Assembly (NCBI GenBank): GCA_035399665.1
Contig: DAOPJM010000017.1
Span: 1-39,144, forward strand
DNA from: DAOPJM01 sp035399665
GTDB taxonomy: Bacteria > Bacillota > Clostridia > Christensenellales > CAG-138
Reading direction: 5' to 3'
DNA length: 39,144 nucleotides
The notes below the pieces were generated by a model. The model was not told the DNA's origin, searched no databases, and saw nothing but the letters and a program-made list of their open reading frames with translations. Below, one piece after another: positions 1 to 8,888 of the stretch (positions are counted from its first letter, which is position 1; every line of letters starts with the position of its first letter). Made by a program: the position numbers and the translations under genes.

Positions 1-13
1 GCTGTGATTTCCA

Positions 14-42
14 TGTCATCCTGAGCGTAGCCGAAGGATCTT
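14..42 (+). repeat. Dispersed palindromic repeat, copy A
   Basis: The segment starts TGTCATCCTGAGCG and ends CGAAGGATCTT. The same start and end recur at 31174-31204 and 31263-31292, and inverted at 31378-31411. The downstream tail (AAAAAGTCA, then CTCCCGCTCCCCC, to about 86) is also partly shared with the 31 kb copies, so the family unit is longer than the core. It lies in non-coding sequence beyond the nfnB terminator. Function unknown. Confidence 0.7.
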
Positions 43-109
43 GCCGCCAACATAAAAAGTCAACTCCCGCTCCCCCATGGGGCATTGGGCAGTTCTTCTC
101 ACACAGGAA

Positions 110-138
110 AACCCCCGAGGCGGGTTGTCTCGGGGGTT
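110..138 (-). terminator. Intrinsic terminator of the nfnAB operon
   Basis: A perfect 10-bp inverted repeat, AACCCCCGAG (110-119) and CTCGGGGGTT (129-138), has a 9-nt loop. Read on the minus strand it is followed by TTTT. It begins 20 bp after the nfnB stop codon, which fits a Rho-independent terminator. Confidence 0.85.
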
Positions 139-158
139 CGTATTATACCCTTGGGCGT

Positions 159-1547
159 TCAGCCCATTATCTGTTTATCTATGGCAGTGGCGGCATTCTT
201 GCCCGCACCCATCGCAAGTATGACCGTCGCGGCTCCCGTCACGGCGTCGCCGCCCGCGTACACGCCCGCTCTTGACGTCCGGCCCGTCGCTTCATCCGCG
301 ATAATCCCGCCCCAGCGCTGGGTGTCGATGCCCTTGGTGGTGGACTTTATTAGGGGATTCGGGGAAGTGCCTATCGCCATTATCACGCAGTCAACATCCA
401 AAATGAATTCGCTGCCCTGCTTCTCAACGGGACGGCGCCTGCCCGACTCATCGGGTTCGCCAAGCTCCATCTCTATGCACTTCATGCCGACAACCTTGCG
501 GTTCGCGTCACCCATTATCTCAAGAGGATTATTGAGCAGCTTGAAGATGACTCCCTCCTCCATAGCGTGTTCGACCTCCTCAACTCTGGCGGGCAGCTCC
601 TTGAGCGAACGGCGGTACACTATGTAGACCTCCTCGGCTCCGAGACGCTTTGCGCACCTTGCGGCGTCCATTGCGACATTGCCGCCGCCCACGACCGCCA
701 CGCGCTTGAGCTGCTGTACGGGGGTACTGCTGCCCTCAAGATACGCCTTCATAAGGTTGACCCTCGTTAAGAACTCGTTTGCGGAGTAAACGCCTATGAG
801 GTTCTCGCCGGGAATATTCATGAACTTAGGCAGTCCCGCGCCGCTTCCTACGAACACGGCCTCGAAGCCGTACTCGCCCATCAGCTCGTCCACGGTTAAA
901 ACCTTGCCTATGACCATGTCCGTCATTACGGTGACGCCCATGGCCTTCAGCCCTTCTATCTCCTGCCTTACTATCGCCTTGGGGAGACGAAACTCCGGAA
1001 TGCCGTACACCAATACGCCGCCCGGAGTATGGAGCGCCTCGAATATGGTGACGTCATAGCCCTTGCGCGCAAGATCGCCCGCGCAGGTTAGCCCCGCGGG
1101 TCCGGAACCAATGACCGCGACCTTGTGACCGTTGGACACGGGACGGGCCGGTTTCTCGTCATGAGTGGAGTTGTGCAAATCCGCGACATAGCGTTCCAGC
1201 CTGCCTATACCCACCGGCTCGCCCTTGATACCCCTCACGCAGTACTTCTCACACTGCGACTCCTGCGGGCAAACCCTGCCGCATACCGCAGGCAGGGCGC
1301 TCGACGCCGCGATCACAGCATATGCGCCCTCAAAATCAGCGGAGGCGGTCTTTTTGATGAAGGCGGGAATGTCGATGTTGACAGGACAGCCCTTTACGCA
1401 GGGCTTGTTCTTGCAGTTTAGGCAGCGCTGTGCCTCGTCTATGGCGATTTCACGGGTGTAGCCCTCGGCTACCTCCAAAAAGTTTGTGGCACGAACCTTC
1501 GGCTCCTGCGAGGGCATGGGATTCTTTTTAAGGGACATATTGGGCAT
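159..1547 (-). CDS. nfnB: NfnB-type NADPH-binding subunit, GltA-like iron-sulfur flavoprotein
   Basis: 462-residue large subunit of the NADH-dependent reduced ferredoxin:NADP+ oxidoreductase type, related to the glutamate synthase small chain. Two cysteine clusters near the N-terminus (CLNCKNKPCVKGCP, then CGRVCPQESQCEKYC) should hold two [4Fe-4S] clusters. GSGPAG is the FAD Rossmann motif, and GGGNVAMDAARCAKRLGA followed by YRR is the NADPH-binding fold. It lies 1 bp downstream of the NfnA-like gene, which is what separates NfnAB/SudAB from a stand-alone glutamate synthase subunit: no large glutamate synthase gene is adjacent. The expected role is flavin-based electron bifurcation linking NADH, NADPH and ferredoxin in the cytoplasm. 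A generic annotation would be glutamate synthase (NADPH) small subunit. The stop is TGA and a strong terminator follows. Confidence 0.88.
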   Translation of the reverse strand: MPNMSLKKNPMPSQEPKVRATNFLEVAEGYTREIAIDEAQRCLNCKNKPCVKGCPVNIDIPAFIKKTASADFEGAYAVIAASSALPAVCGRVCPQESQCEKYCVRGIKGEPVGIGRLERYVADLHNSTHDEKPARPVSNGHKVAVIGSGPAGLTCAGDLARKGYDVTIFEALHTPGGVLVYGIPEFRLPKAIVRQEIEGLKAMGVTVMTDMVIGKVLTVDELMGEYGFEAVFVGSGAGLPKFMNIPGENLIGVYSANEFLTRVNLMKAYLEGSSTPVQQLKRVAVVGGGNVAMDAARCAKRLGAEEVYIVYRRSLKELPARVEEVEHAMEEGVIFKLLNNPLEIMGDANRKVVGMKCIEMELGEPDESGRRRPVEKQGSEFILDVDCVIMAIGTSPNPLIKSTTKGIDTQRWGGIIADEATGRTSRAGVYAGGDAVTGAATVILAMGAGKNAATAIDKQIMG

Positions 1548-1548
1548 A

Positions 1549-2391
1549 TCAGTTTTCCCCCTTCTTCAAAAGATTGCATACATGCTCGTGCGCCTTGCGC
1601 TCCTGAGTGAAATACGCCCTCGAACGTGCCATGGCTTCATCGAAATCCACCTGATGACCATCGAAGTCCGGGCCATCCACACACGCGAACTTGGTTTTGC
1701 CGCCCACGGTAAGCCTACAGCAGCCGCACATACCCGTGCCGTCAATCATTATGGAGTTCATGGACACTATCGTCTTGACGCCGTACTTTTCGGTTAGACG
1801 GCAAACGAATTTCATCATTATCAAGGGACCTATCGCAATGACCATATCGTATTTGTTGCCTTCGTCTATGAGCTTTTGCAGAGCGTCGGTGACAAGACCC
1901 TTCCGGCCCCATGTTCCGTCGTCGCTGACCCTGATGAGCTTGGTGCTTGCGGCCTCGAACTCGGACTCCAAAATCACAAGATCCTTGCTTCTAAAGCCCA
2001 CTACGGCGTGAACCTCACAGCCGTTCTCGTGCAGCTTTTTGGTGACGGGGTAAGCGATGGCACAACCGACGCCGCCGCCTATGACCGCGACCTTCTTGTA
2101 CCCCTCGGTATGGGTCGCAAGCCCCAAGGGGCCGACGAAATCGGCGACGCACTCGCCCTCATTCTTGTGGTTTAGAAGCTCGGTAGTCGCGCCTACTATC
2201 TGAAATATGATGGTAACGGTTCCGTTGACCCTGTCATAGTCGGCGACGGTCAGAGGAATGCGCTCCCCGTCCTCACTCACACGCAATATAATGAACTGCC
2301 CCGGCTGCGCCTTTGCCGCTATGAGCGGCGCTTCAATCTCCATCAGCGTAACCGTGGGGTTCAGCGATTTCTTCCTTACAATACGATACAT
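1549..2391 (-). CDS. nfnA: NfnA-type FAD/[2Fe-2S] subunit, ferredoxin-NADP reductase-like
   Basis: 280 residues, the usual length of the small NfnA/SudB/PyrK-like subunit. The N-terminal part is a ferredoxin-reductase flavin domain. The middle carries GGGVGCAIAYPV, a nucleotide-binding loop. The C-terminal part has DGTGMCGCCRLTVGG and then FACVDGPDFDGH, the Asp/Cys pattern that binds the [2Fe-2S] cluster in this family. In the complex it exchanges electrons with NADH and passes them to NfnB. It is the first gene of a two-gene operon. The ATG at 2391 is preceded by AAGGAGG at a spacing of about 5, and a consensus promoter lies at 2450-2478. Confidence 0.88.
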   Translation of the reverse strand: MYRIVRKKSLNPTVTLMEIEAPLIAAKAQPGQFIILRVSEDGERIPLTVADYDRVNGTVTIIFQIVGATTELLNHKNEGECVADFVGPLGLATHTEGYKKVAVIGGGVGCAIAYPVTKKLHENGCEVHAVVGFRSKDLVILESEFEAASTKLIRVSDDGTWGRKGLVTDALQKLIDEGNKYDMVIAIGPLIMMKFVCRLTEKYGVKTIVSMNSIMIDGTGMCGCCRLTVGGKTKFACVDGPDFDGHQVDFDEAMARSRAYFTQERKAHEHVCNLLKKGEN

Positions 2392-2449
2392 CCTGTCCTC
2401 CTTGCAAAATGAATAAACACAGTAAAGTATACCCTTTTATCCTTACAAT

Positions 2450-2478
2450 ATTATATACAAACCCTCTAAGCTTGTCAA
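2450..2478 (-). promoter_or_regulatory. Sigma-A promoter of nfnAB
   Basis: On the minus strand TTGACA (2473-2478) is followed by a 17-bp spacer and TATAAT (2450-2455). This is a perfect consensus match placed 59 bp before the nfnA start. Confidence 0.85.
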
Positions 2479-2511
2479 TACGGGCTTTTGGCAGGTTACT
2501 TCCCTTTGGCG

Positions 2512-2540
2512 TTGACAAGCGGGGGGGAGATTCATATACT
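2512..2540 (+). promoter_or_regulatory. Sigma-A promoter of the SDR gene
   Basis: TTGACA (2512-2517), a 17-bp spacer with a run of G, then TATACT (2535-2540). It fires away from the nfnAB promoter, so the two operons are divergent with -35 boxes about 35 bp apart. Confidence 0.75.
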
Positions 2541-2572
2541 TATGTCAGTTCAATGGATGCGGAGCCGCTAAA

Positions 2573-3397
2573 GTGGCGAAGCGGAAACGGATGTGTGTGA
2601 TTATGAGGAACAGCCAAAGCAAGGTTTACTGGATTACCGGAGCATCGTCCGGCATTGGCAGGGCACTGGCGGAGCAGCTTCACGCCGCGGGACACAGGCT
2701 CATACTTTCGGCGCGCAGAGCCGAGCTTTTGGAGGAGCTGAGTAAGGCTTGGCCTCATGACGGCGTATTGGTTCTTCCCCTTGACGTCTCAAGGCATGAC
2801 GCCCTCGAAGCCGCGACCGAAAAGGCCTATCAAAAGTGGGGCAGGGTTGACGTGCTTGTCAACAACGCGGGAATTTCTCAGCGGTCTTACGCTGTGGATA
2901 CGGATTATGAAACGATGAGGAAGCTCATCGACACCAACCTCCTCGGAACCTGCTGGCTGACCCGCTGCGTCTTAAGGCGGATGCTGGCGGCGGGAAGCGG
3001 ACACATAGTGGTCGTGAGCAGCGTCGCGGGCAAGCTCTCAACGCCCCTGCGCTCCTGCTATTGCGCCTCCAAGCAAGGGCTTGAGGGCTGGTTTAACTCC
3101 CTAAGGGCGGAGGTGTCGCCTCAAATCGCCGTGACGGTGGTCGTTCCCGCACAGGTGAACACTATGATTTCCGTCAACGCGCTAAACGGCGACGGCTCCC
3201 TCTACAACAGCCTGGATCCCATGCAGGCAAAGGCAATTTCTCCGGAGAGGTGCGCGCAAACCATTATTCGCGGCATGAACAAACGCAAGCGTGAGATACG
3301 AACTGGCTTTTCACCACGGATGCGGCTCGCCGTGTTCATAAGCAAATACTTCCCCGATATCTTCGCGAAGGTGATTCAAAGGGCGAAGGTCGTCTAA
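2573..3397 (+). CDS. Short-chain dehydrogenase/reductase (SDR family)
   Basis: 274 residues, a classical SDR. Visible motifs are TGASSGIG (cofactor loop), NNAG, a catalytic Ser in VVSSVAG and the YCASK active-site Tyr/Lys. Arg residues after the second strand (SARRAEL) suggest NADP(H). The closest general type is the DHRS7/YqjQ-like group; the substrate cannot be read from sequence. The GTG start at 2573 has GGAG about 8 bp upstream and sits 32 bp after the -10 box. Internal ATGs at 2591 and 2603 have no clear ribosome binding site. It is a single-gene transcript, convergent with the arabinose operon. Confidence 0.8.
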   Translation: MAKRKRMCVIMRNSQSKVYWITGASSGIGRALAEQLHAAGHRLILSARRAELLEELSKAWPHDGVLVLPLDVSRHDALEAATEKAYQKWGRVDVLVNNAGISQRSYAVDTDYETMRKLIDTNLLGTCWLTRCVLRRMLAAGSGHIVVVSSVAGKLSTPLRSCYCASKQGLEGWFNSLRAEVSPQIAVTVVVPAQVNTMISVNALNGDGSLYNSLDPMQAKAISPERCAQTIIRGMNKRKREIRTGFSPRMRLAVFISKYFPDIFAKVIQRAKVV

Positions 3398-3416
3398 AGC
3401 AGACTCTATTTAGGAT

Positions 3417-3516
3417 GCGGCATTGCCGCGCCCTATTTATGACAGCTATGCGGTATAACCGCGCCCCATCGGTATTTACGACGCGGCGGGCGGATGCTCT
3501 AAGGTATCGCCGCCGC
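3417..3516. repeat. Three successive GC-rich stem-loops between convergent genes
   Basis: Hairpins GCGGC-ATT-GCCGC (3417-3429), GCGGT-ATA-ACCGC (3450-3462) and GCGGCG...CGCCGC (3483-3488 with 3511-3516) are each followed by GCCC, giving a shared CCGCGCCC tail. They fill most of the 148 bp between the SDR and araD stop codons. They may serve as bidirectional terminators, but no U-tract follows them. Confidence 0.45.
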
Positions 3517-3545
3517 GCCCCGTTGTATAGTGCAATTCGATGCTG

Positions 3546-4232
3546 TCACTGCCCGTAGTAGGCGTCTTTACCGTGCTTTCGAAGGTAATGCCTGTCAAGA
3601 AGGGCGGACTGAAGCTCGCCTCTTTTCGGATCCAACAACAAGGTGTGCCAATTCAAGAACGCTGTCTCCTCCAGCACAGCGGCATTGTGTACGGCTTTTG
3701 CCGGGCTCTCTCCCCATGTGAACGGGCCGTGGCTCATAACAAGTACTCCGGGGATTCTATCGGGATCGAGCTTCGAGAATGTCTCCGCTATCACCTTCCC
3801 CGTTTCCTTTTCATACTCGCCCGCAATTTCCGAATCGGTCATGGGGCGAGTGCAGGGAACCGACCCGTAAAAATAGTCGGCGTGTGTGGTTCCCATTGCG
3901 TCAATAGCTTTTCCCGCCTGAGCGAACACGGTTGCCCAACGGCTGTGCGTATGAACTACCCCGCCAATGGTGGGAAAGGCTTTATAAAGCTCAAGATGCG
4001 TCGGGGTATCGCTGGACGGCCTTCGCGAACCCTCCGACACTTGCCCGTCCAAGCTGACGACCACCATATCTTCGACAGTCATTTGCTCATACGGAACTCC
4101 CGACGGCTTTATCACCACCATGCCCGAAGCTCTGTCTATGCCGCTGACATTCCCCCATGTGAAGCTCACAAGTCCGTAACGCGGCAGAGCAAGGTTGGCC
4201 TCCAGTACCTCCAGCTTCAATCGTTCCAACAC
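3546..4232 (-). CDS. araD: L-ribulose-5-phosphate 4-epimerase
   Basis: 228 residues. Class II aldolase-type epimerase converting L-ribulose 5-phosphate to D-xylulose 5-phosphate, the last step of arabinose catabolism before the pentose phosphate pathway. The sequence follows the known AraD pattern throughout: LTWGNVS-like SFTWGNVSG, KPSGVPYE, RRPSSDTPTH, the zinc motif VHTHSRWA, TTHADYFYG, SHGPFTWG and C-terminal HYLRKHGKDAYYGQ. I chose the GTG at 4232 because the protein then begins LERLK like other AraD proteins and GAGGTG lies 6 bp upstream. An upstream GTG at 4241 overlaps that same Shine-Dalgarno sequence. It is the last gene of the operon, 5 bp after araA. Confidence 0.93.
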   Translation of the reverse strand: MLERLKLEVLEANLALPRYGLVSFTWGNVSGIDRASGMVVIKPSGVPYEQMTVEDMVVVSLDGQVSEGSRRPSSDTPTHLELYKAFPTIGGVVHTHSRWATVFAQAGKAIDAMGTTHADYFYGSVPCTRPMTDSEIAGEYEKETGKVIAETFSKLDPDRIPGVLVMSHGPFTWGESPAKAVHNAAVLEETAFLNWHTLLLDPKRGELQSALLDRHYLRKHGKDAYYGQ

Positions 4233-4237
4233 GGCTT

Positions 4238-5707
4238 TCACCTCAGCTTTCGGGCAATGTCCATCAGGAAGAGCTGCTGCTTGAAGCTCTCAACCTCGGT
4301 CTTTTTGCCAATATGAACATACTCTATATCCATCATCTCCGCCCAATCCTCAAGCATATCAGGCGTCGCGTCGTAGCTGAGTACGGTATGATGAGCGCCG
4401 CCCGCCAGTATCCACAGCTTCGCGCCCGTGCAAAGATCCGGCATAGCCCTCCACATCACGCGGGCAACGGGCAGGTTTGGCATATCCATTATCGGCTTGA
4501 TCGCCTCTATATCCTGTACTATCAGGCGGAAACGCCCGCCCATGTCAATGAGCGTGCTCACAGTTGCTTTACCCGCCTTGCCCTCGAACACCAGCCTGGC
4601 AGGATCCGCTTTGCCGCCTATGCCAAGCGGGTGCACCTCTATGCGCGGCCTGTCCGCGGCTATTGTGGGGCAGACCTCAAGCATATGCGCACCCAGCGAG
4701 TACTCGGCGTTCGGAGCGAAATTGTAGGTGTAGTCCTCCATGAACGCGCTGCCGCCCCCCATGCCTTCACACATACTCTTTATGATGCGTGTTAAAGCCG
4801 CGGTTTTCCAGTCGCCCTCGGCGCCGTAGCCAAAGCCCTTCTCCATGATGCGCTGTGTCGCAAGACCGGGCAGCTGCTCCATTCCGTATAGGTCCTCAAA
4901 GGTGTTGGAAAACGCTCCCGCTCCCTCGCGCTCCAATATGTTCATTATGGCCTTCTCCTCACGCGCCTGACAGCGCACGGAGGCCATATTGTCGGTCTTG
5001 AAATCGTATTTGGCGCGGTACTCCCCGACTATCTCGTCAACCTCCGCGTCCGAAACCCCGTTTATCTCCTCGGCAAGCTCGCCCACGGGTCGGGTGTTCA
5101 CCTGCCATCCAAGCTTGAGCTGCGCTTCCACCTTGTCGCCCTCGGTCACAGCTACCTGCCGCATATTGTCTCCGAAGCGAACAACCTTGAGGTTTCGGCT
5201 TTCATTATAGCCCACGGCGCTGCGCATCCATTTGCCAAGCTCGTCAAGCGGCCGCTCATCCTGCCAATAGCCCATTATCACCTTGCGCGGCTTTCTGAGG
5301 CGAGCGCCGATAAACCCATGCTCACGATCGCCGTGCGCGGCCTGATTGAGATTCATGAAATCCATGTCTATCTCATCGTTTGGAATGGTTCGATTATACT
5401 GCGTGGCAAAGTGACACCATGGCTTTTGCAGCATGGAAAGCCCCGCGATCCACATCTTGCTCGGCGAAAAGGTATGGCACCATGTCACTACCCCAAGGCA
5501 ATTATCATCGAAATTGGCTTCCTTCATCACAGCCGTAATCTCGTCGGGCGTCTTTACCGTCGCCTTGTATATAAGCGTACAGGATATATGGGCGTCCGCT
5601 GTGATGCTTTTCGCCATCTCAAAAGCCCTGCTTGCCACTGTCTCCAGTACCTTGGGCCCATACAAGTGCTGAGAACCCACTACAAACCAAAATGTCCTGC
5701 TCTTCAT
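4238..5707 (-). CDS. araA: L-arabinose isomerase
   Basis: 489 residues. Isomerises L-arabinose to L-ribulose with a divalent metal ion. The N-terminus FWFVVGSQHLYGP is the family signature. Segments AFMEDYTY, HMLEVCP, VHPLGIGG and GGAHHTVLS carry Glu, Glu, His and His at the places where this family binds its metal. The ATG at 5707 is chosen because GGAGG lies 7 bp upstream and the protein then aligns with known AraA N-termini. Extension to 5746 adds only a basic stretch lying inside araB. It starts 1 bp after the end of araB, so translation is probably coupled. Confidence 0.95.
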   Translation of the reverse strand: MKSRTFWFVVGSQHLYGPKVLETVASRAFEMAKSITADAHISCTLIYKATVKTPDEITAVMKEANFDDNCLGVVTWCHTFSPSKMWIAGLSMLQKPWCHFATQYNRTIPNDEIDMDFMNLNQAAHGDREHGFIGARLRKPRKVIMGYWQDERPLDELGKWMRSAVGYNESRNLKVVRFGDNMRQVAVTEGDKVEAQLKLGWQVNTRPVGELAEEINGVSDAEVDEIVGEYRAKYDFKTDNMASVRCQAREEKAIMNILEREGAGAFSNTFEDLYGMEQLPGLATQRIMEKGFGYGAEGDWKTAALTRIIKSMCEGMGGGSAFMEDYTYNFAPNAEYSLGAHMLEVCPTIAADRPRIEVHPLGIGGKADPARLVFEGKAGKATVSTLIDMGGRFRLIVQDIEAIKPIMDMPNLPVARVMWRAMPDLCTGAKLWILAGGAHHTVLSYDATPDMLEDWAEMMDIEYVHIGKKTEVESFKQQLFLMDIARKLR

Positions 5708-5708
5708 A

Positions 5709-7307
5709 TTATTCCTCCGATAGCATTTGAATTGCCGCCGCCTCAACGGGCAGCCCCTCCTTATATCGCCTTATGAACGTGTCGAAGCTGTCCTTCAGCT
5801 CCTTCGAAGCGGACAGCGTGCAGCAGTTCGCTTCCGCAAAAACATGCCTGTCAAGATAGTCCGCAAGCGTCTCGCCCTCCGCTCTTTGTATGCGGTACGC
5901 CGCAAGTATCGCCATACCCCAAGGCCCGCCCTCTCCCGCGTTTGACGTCACAGTAACAGCCGTGTTCAGCGCCGCGGCCATTATCCGCTGTCCGACCTCG
6001 GGGACTTTGAAGAACCCGCCGTGTCCCGTCATGCTGTCCAACGCGACGTTCTCCGCGTCGCGCAGCAGCTCCATGCCGATATGCAGAGTGCTTACCGCCG
6101 AGAACAGCTCCGCTCGCATCAGATTCGAAAGCGTGAGCTTCGCATCGGGCGTCCGCGTCAAGAGCGGCCTTCCCTCGGTAAACCCCGTCACAGGCTCGCC
6201 CGAAAGATAGTTGTATGCAAGCAGTCCTCCGCAGTCCCTGTCAGCCGAAAGCGCGGCTCTATACAACGTGCCATAAAGCATATCGGTATCGAATTTTGCG
6301 CCCATAGCCTCCGCCGCCTGCGCAAGGGTCCTTACCCACGCGTCAAGCTCCCCCGTACAGTTGTTGCAATGCACCATGGCGACAGGCTCGCCCGAAGGTG
6401 TGGCCACTATATCCACCTGCGGATAGCAGCCCTTTAGCGGTCGCTCCAATACGCACATCGCGAATACGGAGGTACCCGCGCTCACATTGCCCGTGCGCAC
6501 ACGCACCGAGTTTGTGGCGACCATCCCGGTACCCGCGTCTCCCTCCGGCGGGCAGAATGGTATTCCCGACGTCAGCGCTCCCTTGGGATCTAACAGTAAA
6601 GCCCCCTCAGCCGTAAGCCTTCCCGCGTCCTCTCCCGCGGGCAGCACCCTTGGAAGCAGCTCCCTAAGCCTCCGCGGAAAGCCTCTGTCCGCCGTGAGCG
6701 CGTCAAACCTTTGAAGCTTATCCTCGTCGAAATCCATTTTATCACCGTCTATCGGGAACATACCCGACGCGTCATCCACGCCCAGCACAAACTCTCCCGT
6801 GAGCTTCCAATGGATGTAACCCGCAAGCGTTGTAAGACGGCGCAGCCCTTTGACGTGCGTTTGCCCGTCCAGTATCGCCTGATAGAGATGTGCGATGCTC
6901 CACCGCTGCGGTATATTGAATCCGAAAAGCTCCGACAGCTCCTTTGCCGCCCGACCCGTGGTGGTGTTGCGCCACGTTCGAAACGGTGTAAGCAGCGCGC
7001 CCGCTTCATCGAAGGCAAGATAGCCATGCATCATTGCGGATATGCCTATGCAGCCCACCCTTGTAAGCCTTTCGCCGTATTGCTCCCCGACGTTCTTTGC
7101 AAGCTCCGCATAGCAGGCGGCAAGCCCCGACAGCACCTCATCAAGCGAGTACGTCCAGTAACCGTCCTCAAGCCGATTCTCCCATGCGTGTTCCCCTGAC
7201 GCAAGCACGCGATGCTCCCCATCTGTGAGCACCGCCTTTATGCGGGTAGAGCCGAACTCTATCCCAAGATAGGTTTTGCCGCTGTTAACAGCCGCAGCCG
7301 CGTTCAT
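5709..7307 (-). CDS. araB: FGGY-family carbohydrate kinase, probable L-ribulokinase
   Basis: 532 residues, the usual length for a ribulokinase or xylulokinase. The N-terminal ATPase lobe begins YLGIEFGSTRIKAVL. The C-terminal lobe has GDAGTGMVATNSV, a phosphate loop of the form GNVSAGTS, and TGHGGFFKVP. Position between a YesL-like gene and araA makes L-ribulose the most likely substrate (L-ribulose to L-ribulose 5-phosphate). By sequence it is closer to the clostridial FGGY kinases found beside araA than to the E. coli AraB type, so the symbol rests on context. GGGAGG lies 7 bp before the ATG, and the start overlaps the preceding stop codon by 4 bp. Confidence 0.85.
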   Translation of the reverse strand: MNAAAAVNSGKTYLGIEFGSTRIKAVLTDGEHRVLASGEHAWENRLEDGYWTYSLDEVLSGLAACYAELAKNVGEQYGERLTRVGCIGISAMMHGYLAFDEAGALLTPFRTWRNTTTGRAAKELSELFGFNIPQRWSIAHLYQAILDGQTHVKGLRRLTTLAGYIHWKLTGEFVLGVDDASGMFPIDGDKMDFDEDKLQRFDALTADRGFPRRLRELLPRVLPAGEDAGRLTAEGALLLDPKGALTSGIPFCPPEGDAGTGMVATNSVRVRTGNVSAGTSVFAMCVLERPLKGCYPQVDIVATPSGEPVAMVHCNNCTGELDAWVRTLAQAAEAMGAKFDTDMLYGTLYRAALSADRDCGGLLAYNYLSGEPVTGFTEGRPLLTRTPDAKLTLSNLMRAELFSAVSTLHIGMELLRDAENVALDSMTGHGGFFKVPEVGQRIMAAALNTAVTVTSNAGEGGPWGMAILAAYRIQRAEGETLADYLDRHVFAEANCCTLSASKELKDSFDTFIRRYKEGLPVEAAAIQMLSEE

Positions 7308-8017
7308 GTCGTTCCCTCCCGTTTCGGTTGATTGTAGTATGGTTCAAGTATCCGCTCGTTCACGGGTGTATATATAATAAAGCACAACAGGTATTGGGTC
7401 AAGGCTATAAAAATCAGCGCGAAGGGTATCACGGAAATCGGAAACAGCAGGAGCAGCAGAGCGAGCGACACGGAGTGTACTCCAATCAGTGCAAGACCTC
7501 GTTTGCTCTCAGTGCGCATGAGCGCCCACGCGTTTTTCAATACCGTCCTGTTATCCGCGTCCAACAGCGCCATAAGTGCGAACGCCCAGCTCCCCCATTG
7601 AAGGATAAACGCCGTCAAAAACAGACCGAGCGCACAAAACATCATGCCGAAAACGCTTCCCGCGTTGCTCAGTCCAAGAGAGATAAGATAGTAGGCCGCA
7701 AACAGTCCCGCTCCCGAAATAAGACCCAACGGAAGGGAACGCAAAAAGCTCCGCTTAAACTCCTCGAAAAAGTCTTGCCAAACGAAGCAATGCCCCTCGC
7801 GTATGATAAGAAGCAGCACGCGATTCAGCCCGATAAGCGCGGCGGGCAGGGTCACTATGGGCAGTGAAAACAGCACAAACAGCAGGTTCAGGGTTATGAG
7901 CTTCCAAAAGTGTGAGCTTAGCAGGGCGAAAAATCGCTTCGCGCCATGCGTCGGGAACGGCTCGCCGCGCCCCTCCCTGTTCCTGTACCTATCCGCAATT
8001 CTCTGCAACGCGCCCAT
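7304..8017 (-). CDS. YesL-like (DUF624) membrane protein
   Basis: 237 residues with about five hydrophobic segments, for example LNLLFVLFSLPIVTLPAALIG near residue 40, and others near residues 100, 120, 165 and 190. This is the pattern of DUF624/YesL proteins, which are repeatedly encoded next to sugar ABC importers of the AraNPQ/YtcP type. Biochemical function is not established. GGAGG lies a few bases before the ATG. The gene lies 10 bp after the MalG-type permease and its stop overlaps the araB start. Confidence 0.75.
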   Translation of the reverse strand: MGALQRIADRYRNREGRGEPFPTHGAKRFFALLSSHFWKLITLNLLFVLFSLPIVTLPAALIGLNRVLLLIIREGHCFVWQDFFEEFKRSFLRSLPLGLISGAGLFAAYYLISLGLSNAGSVFGMMFCALGLFLTAFILQWGSWAFALMALLDADNRTVLKNAWALMRTESKRGLALIGVHSVSLALLLLLFPISVIPFALIFIALTQYLLCFIIYTPVNERILEPYYNQPKREGTT

Positions 8018-8027
8018 GCCGCCTCCG

Positions 8028-8888
8028 CTAATTCTTCATTCCTGTCAGTACTATTCCTTCCACGAAATACCGCTGTCCGATAAGGTAGAATATGATGCCC
8101 GGCAGGAACGACAGGCAGGTCGCGCACATGATGGCCGACCAGTCGGATTTAAGCGAACCCTTGAACTGTGAAAGCCCTATGGCGATGGTGAAATTCTCGG
8201 AGCTGTTGATATAGATTATCTGCTGCAGGAGGTCGTTCCATATGCCGATGAACAGCAGCAGCGCCACAACTATCATGGCGGGCTTAATCGCCGGCACAAT
8301 GATACTCGTCAAAATACGGATATGCCCCGCGCCGTCGATGGTTGCCGCCTCGTCCAGCTCCCGTGGAATGGAGCGTATAAACTGTCGAATCAGAAAGATG
8401 TTGAACGCGCCTCCGCCGCAGAAATACGGCAGAATCAACGGCCAAAATGTATCCACAAGGTGCAGTCCCTTGCTCCACATGATGTAAAGCGGGATCAGCG
8501 TCACCATGGTGGGGAGCAGCATGGAGCCTACACAGAGGGAGAACAGCAGCTTCTTCCCCTTGAAACGCAGCCTTGCGAAGGCATAGCCCGCCATGGTCGC
8601 GGTGACCGTCCCCCCGATTACGGAAGGCACGATTATTATCATGGTGTTCTTGAAATACTTCCAGAACGGGAACAGCGCAAGCGTCTTTGTGTAGTTTGAG
8701 AACAGCCAGCGCTTAGGGAAAAATGAGGGCGGCCACGCGAACAGCTCCGCGTTGTTCATGAGGCTTGAGCGGAATATCCACCAGATGGGCAGCAGCACGA
8801 AAGCGGCCAGCACTATGACGGCGATAAACGACAGCGTATTGGCCGTCTTTTCCTGTCGCTTTTGACTTTTCAGGGTGTTCTTTTTCAC
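8028..8888 (-). CDS. Sugar ABC transporter permease, MalG/AraQ type
   Basis: 286 residues with six predicted membrane helices, starting VIVLAAFVLLPIWWIFRSSL. The EAA loop that contacts the ATPase reads EAATIDGAGHIRILTSIIVP. It should form the channel with the upstream MalF-type permease and import arabinose-containing sugars. The start is GTG with GGAGG about 9 bp upstream, and the start overlaps the previous stop (GTGA). No ATPase gene is present in the operon. Confidence 0.9.
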   Translation of the reverse strand: MKKNTLKSQKRQEKTANTLSFIAVIVLAAFVLLPIWWIFRSSLMNNAELFAWPPSFFPKRWLFSNYTKTLALFPFWKYFKNTMIIIVPSVIGGTVTATMAGYAFARLRFKGKKLLFSLCVGSMLLPTMVTLIPLYIMWSKGLHLVDTFWPLILPYFCGGGAFNIFLIRQFIRSIPRELDEAATIDGAGHIRILTSIIVPAIKPAMIVVALLLFIGIWNDLLQQIIYINSSENFTIAIGLSQFKGSLKSDWSAIMCATCLSFLPGIIFYLIGQRYFVEGIVLTGMKN

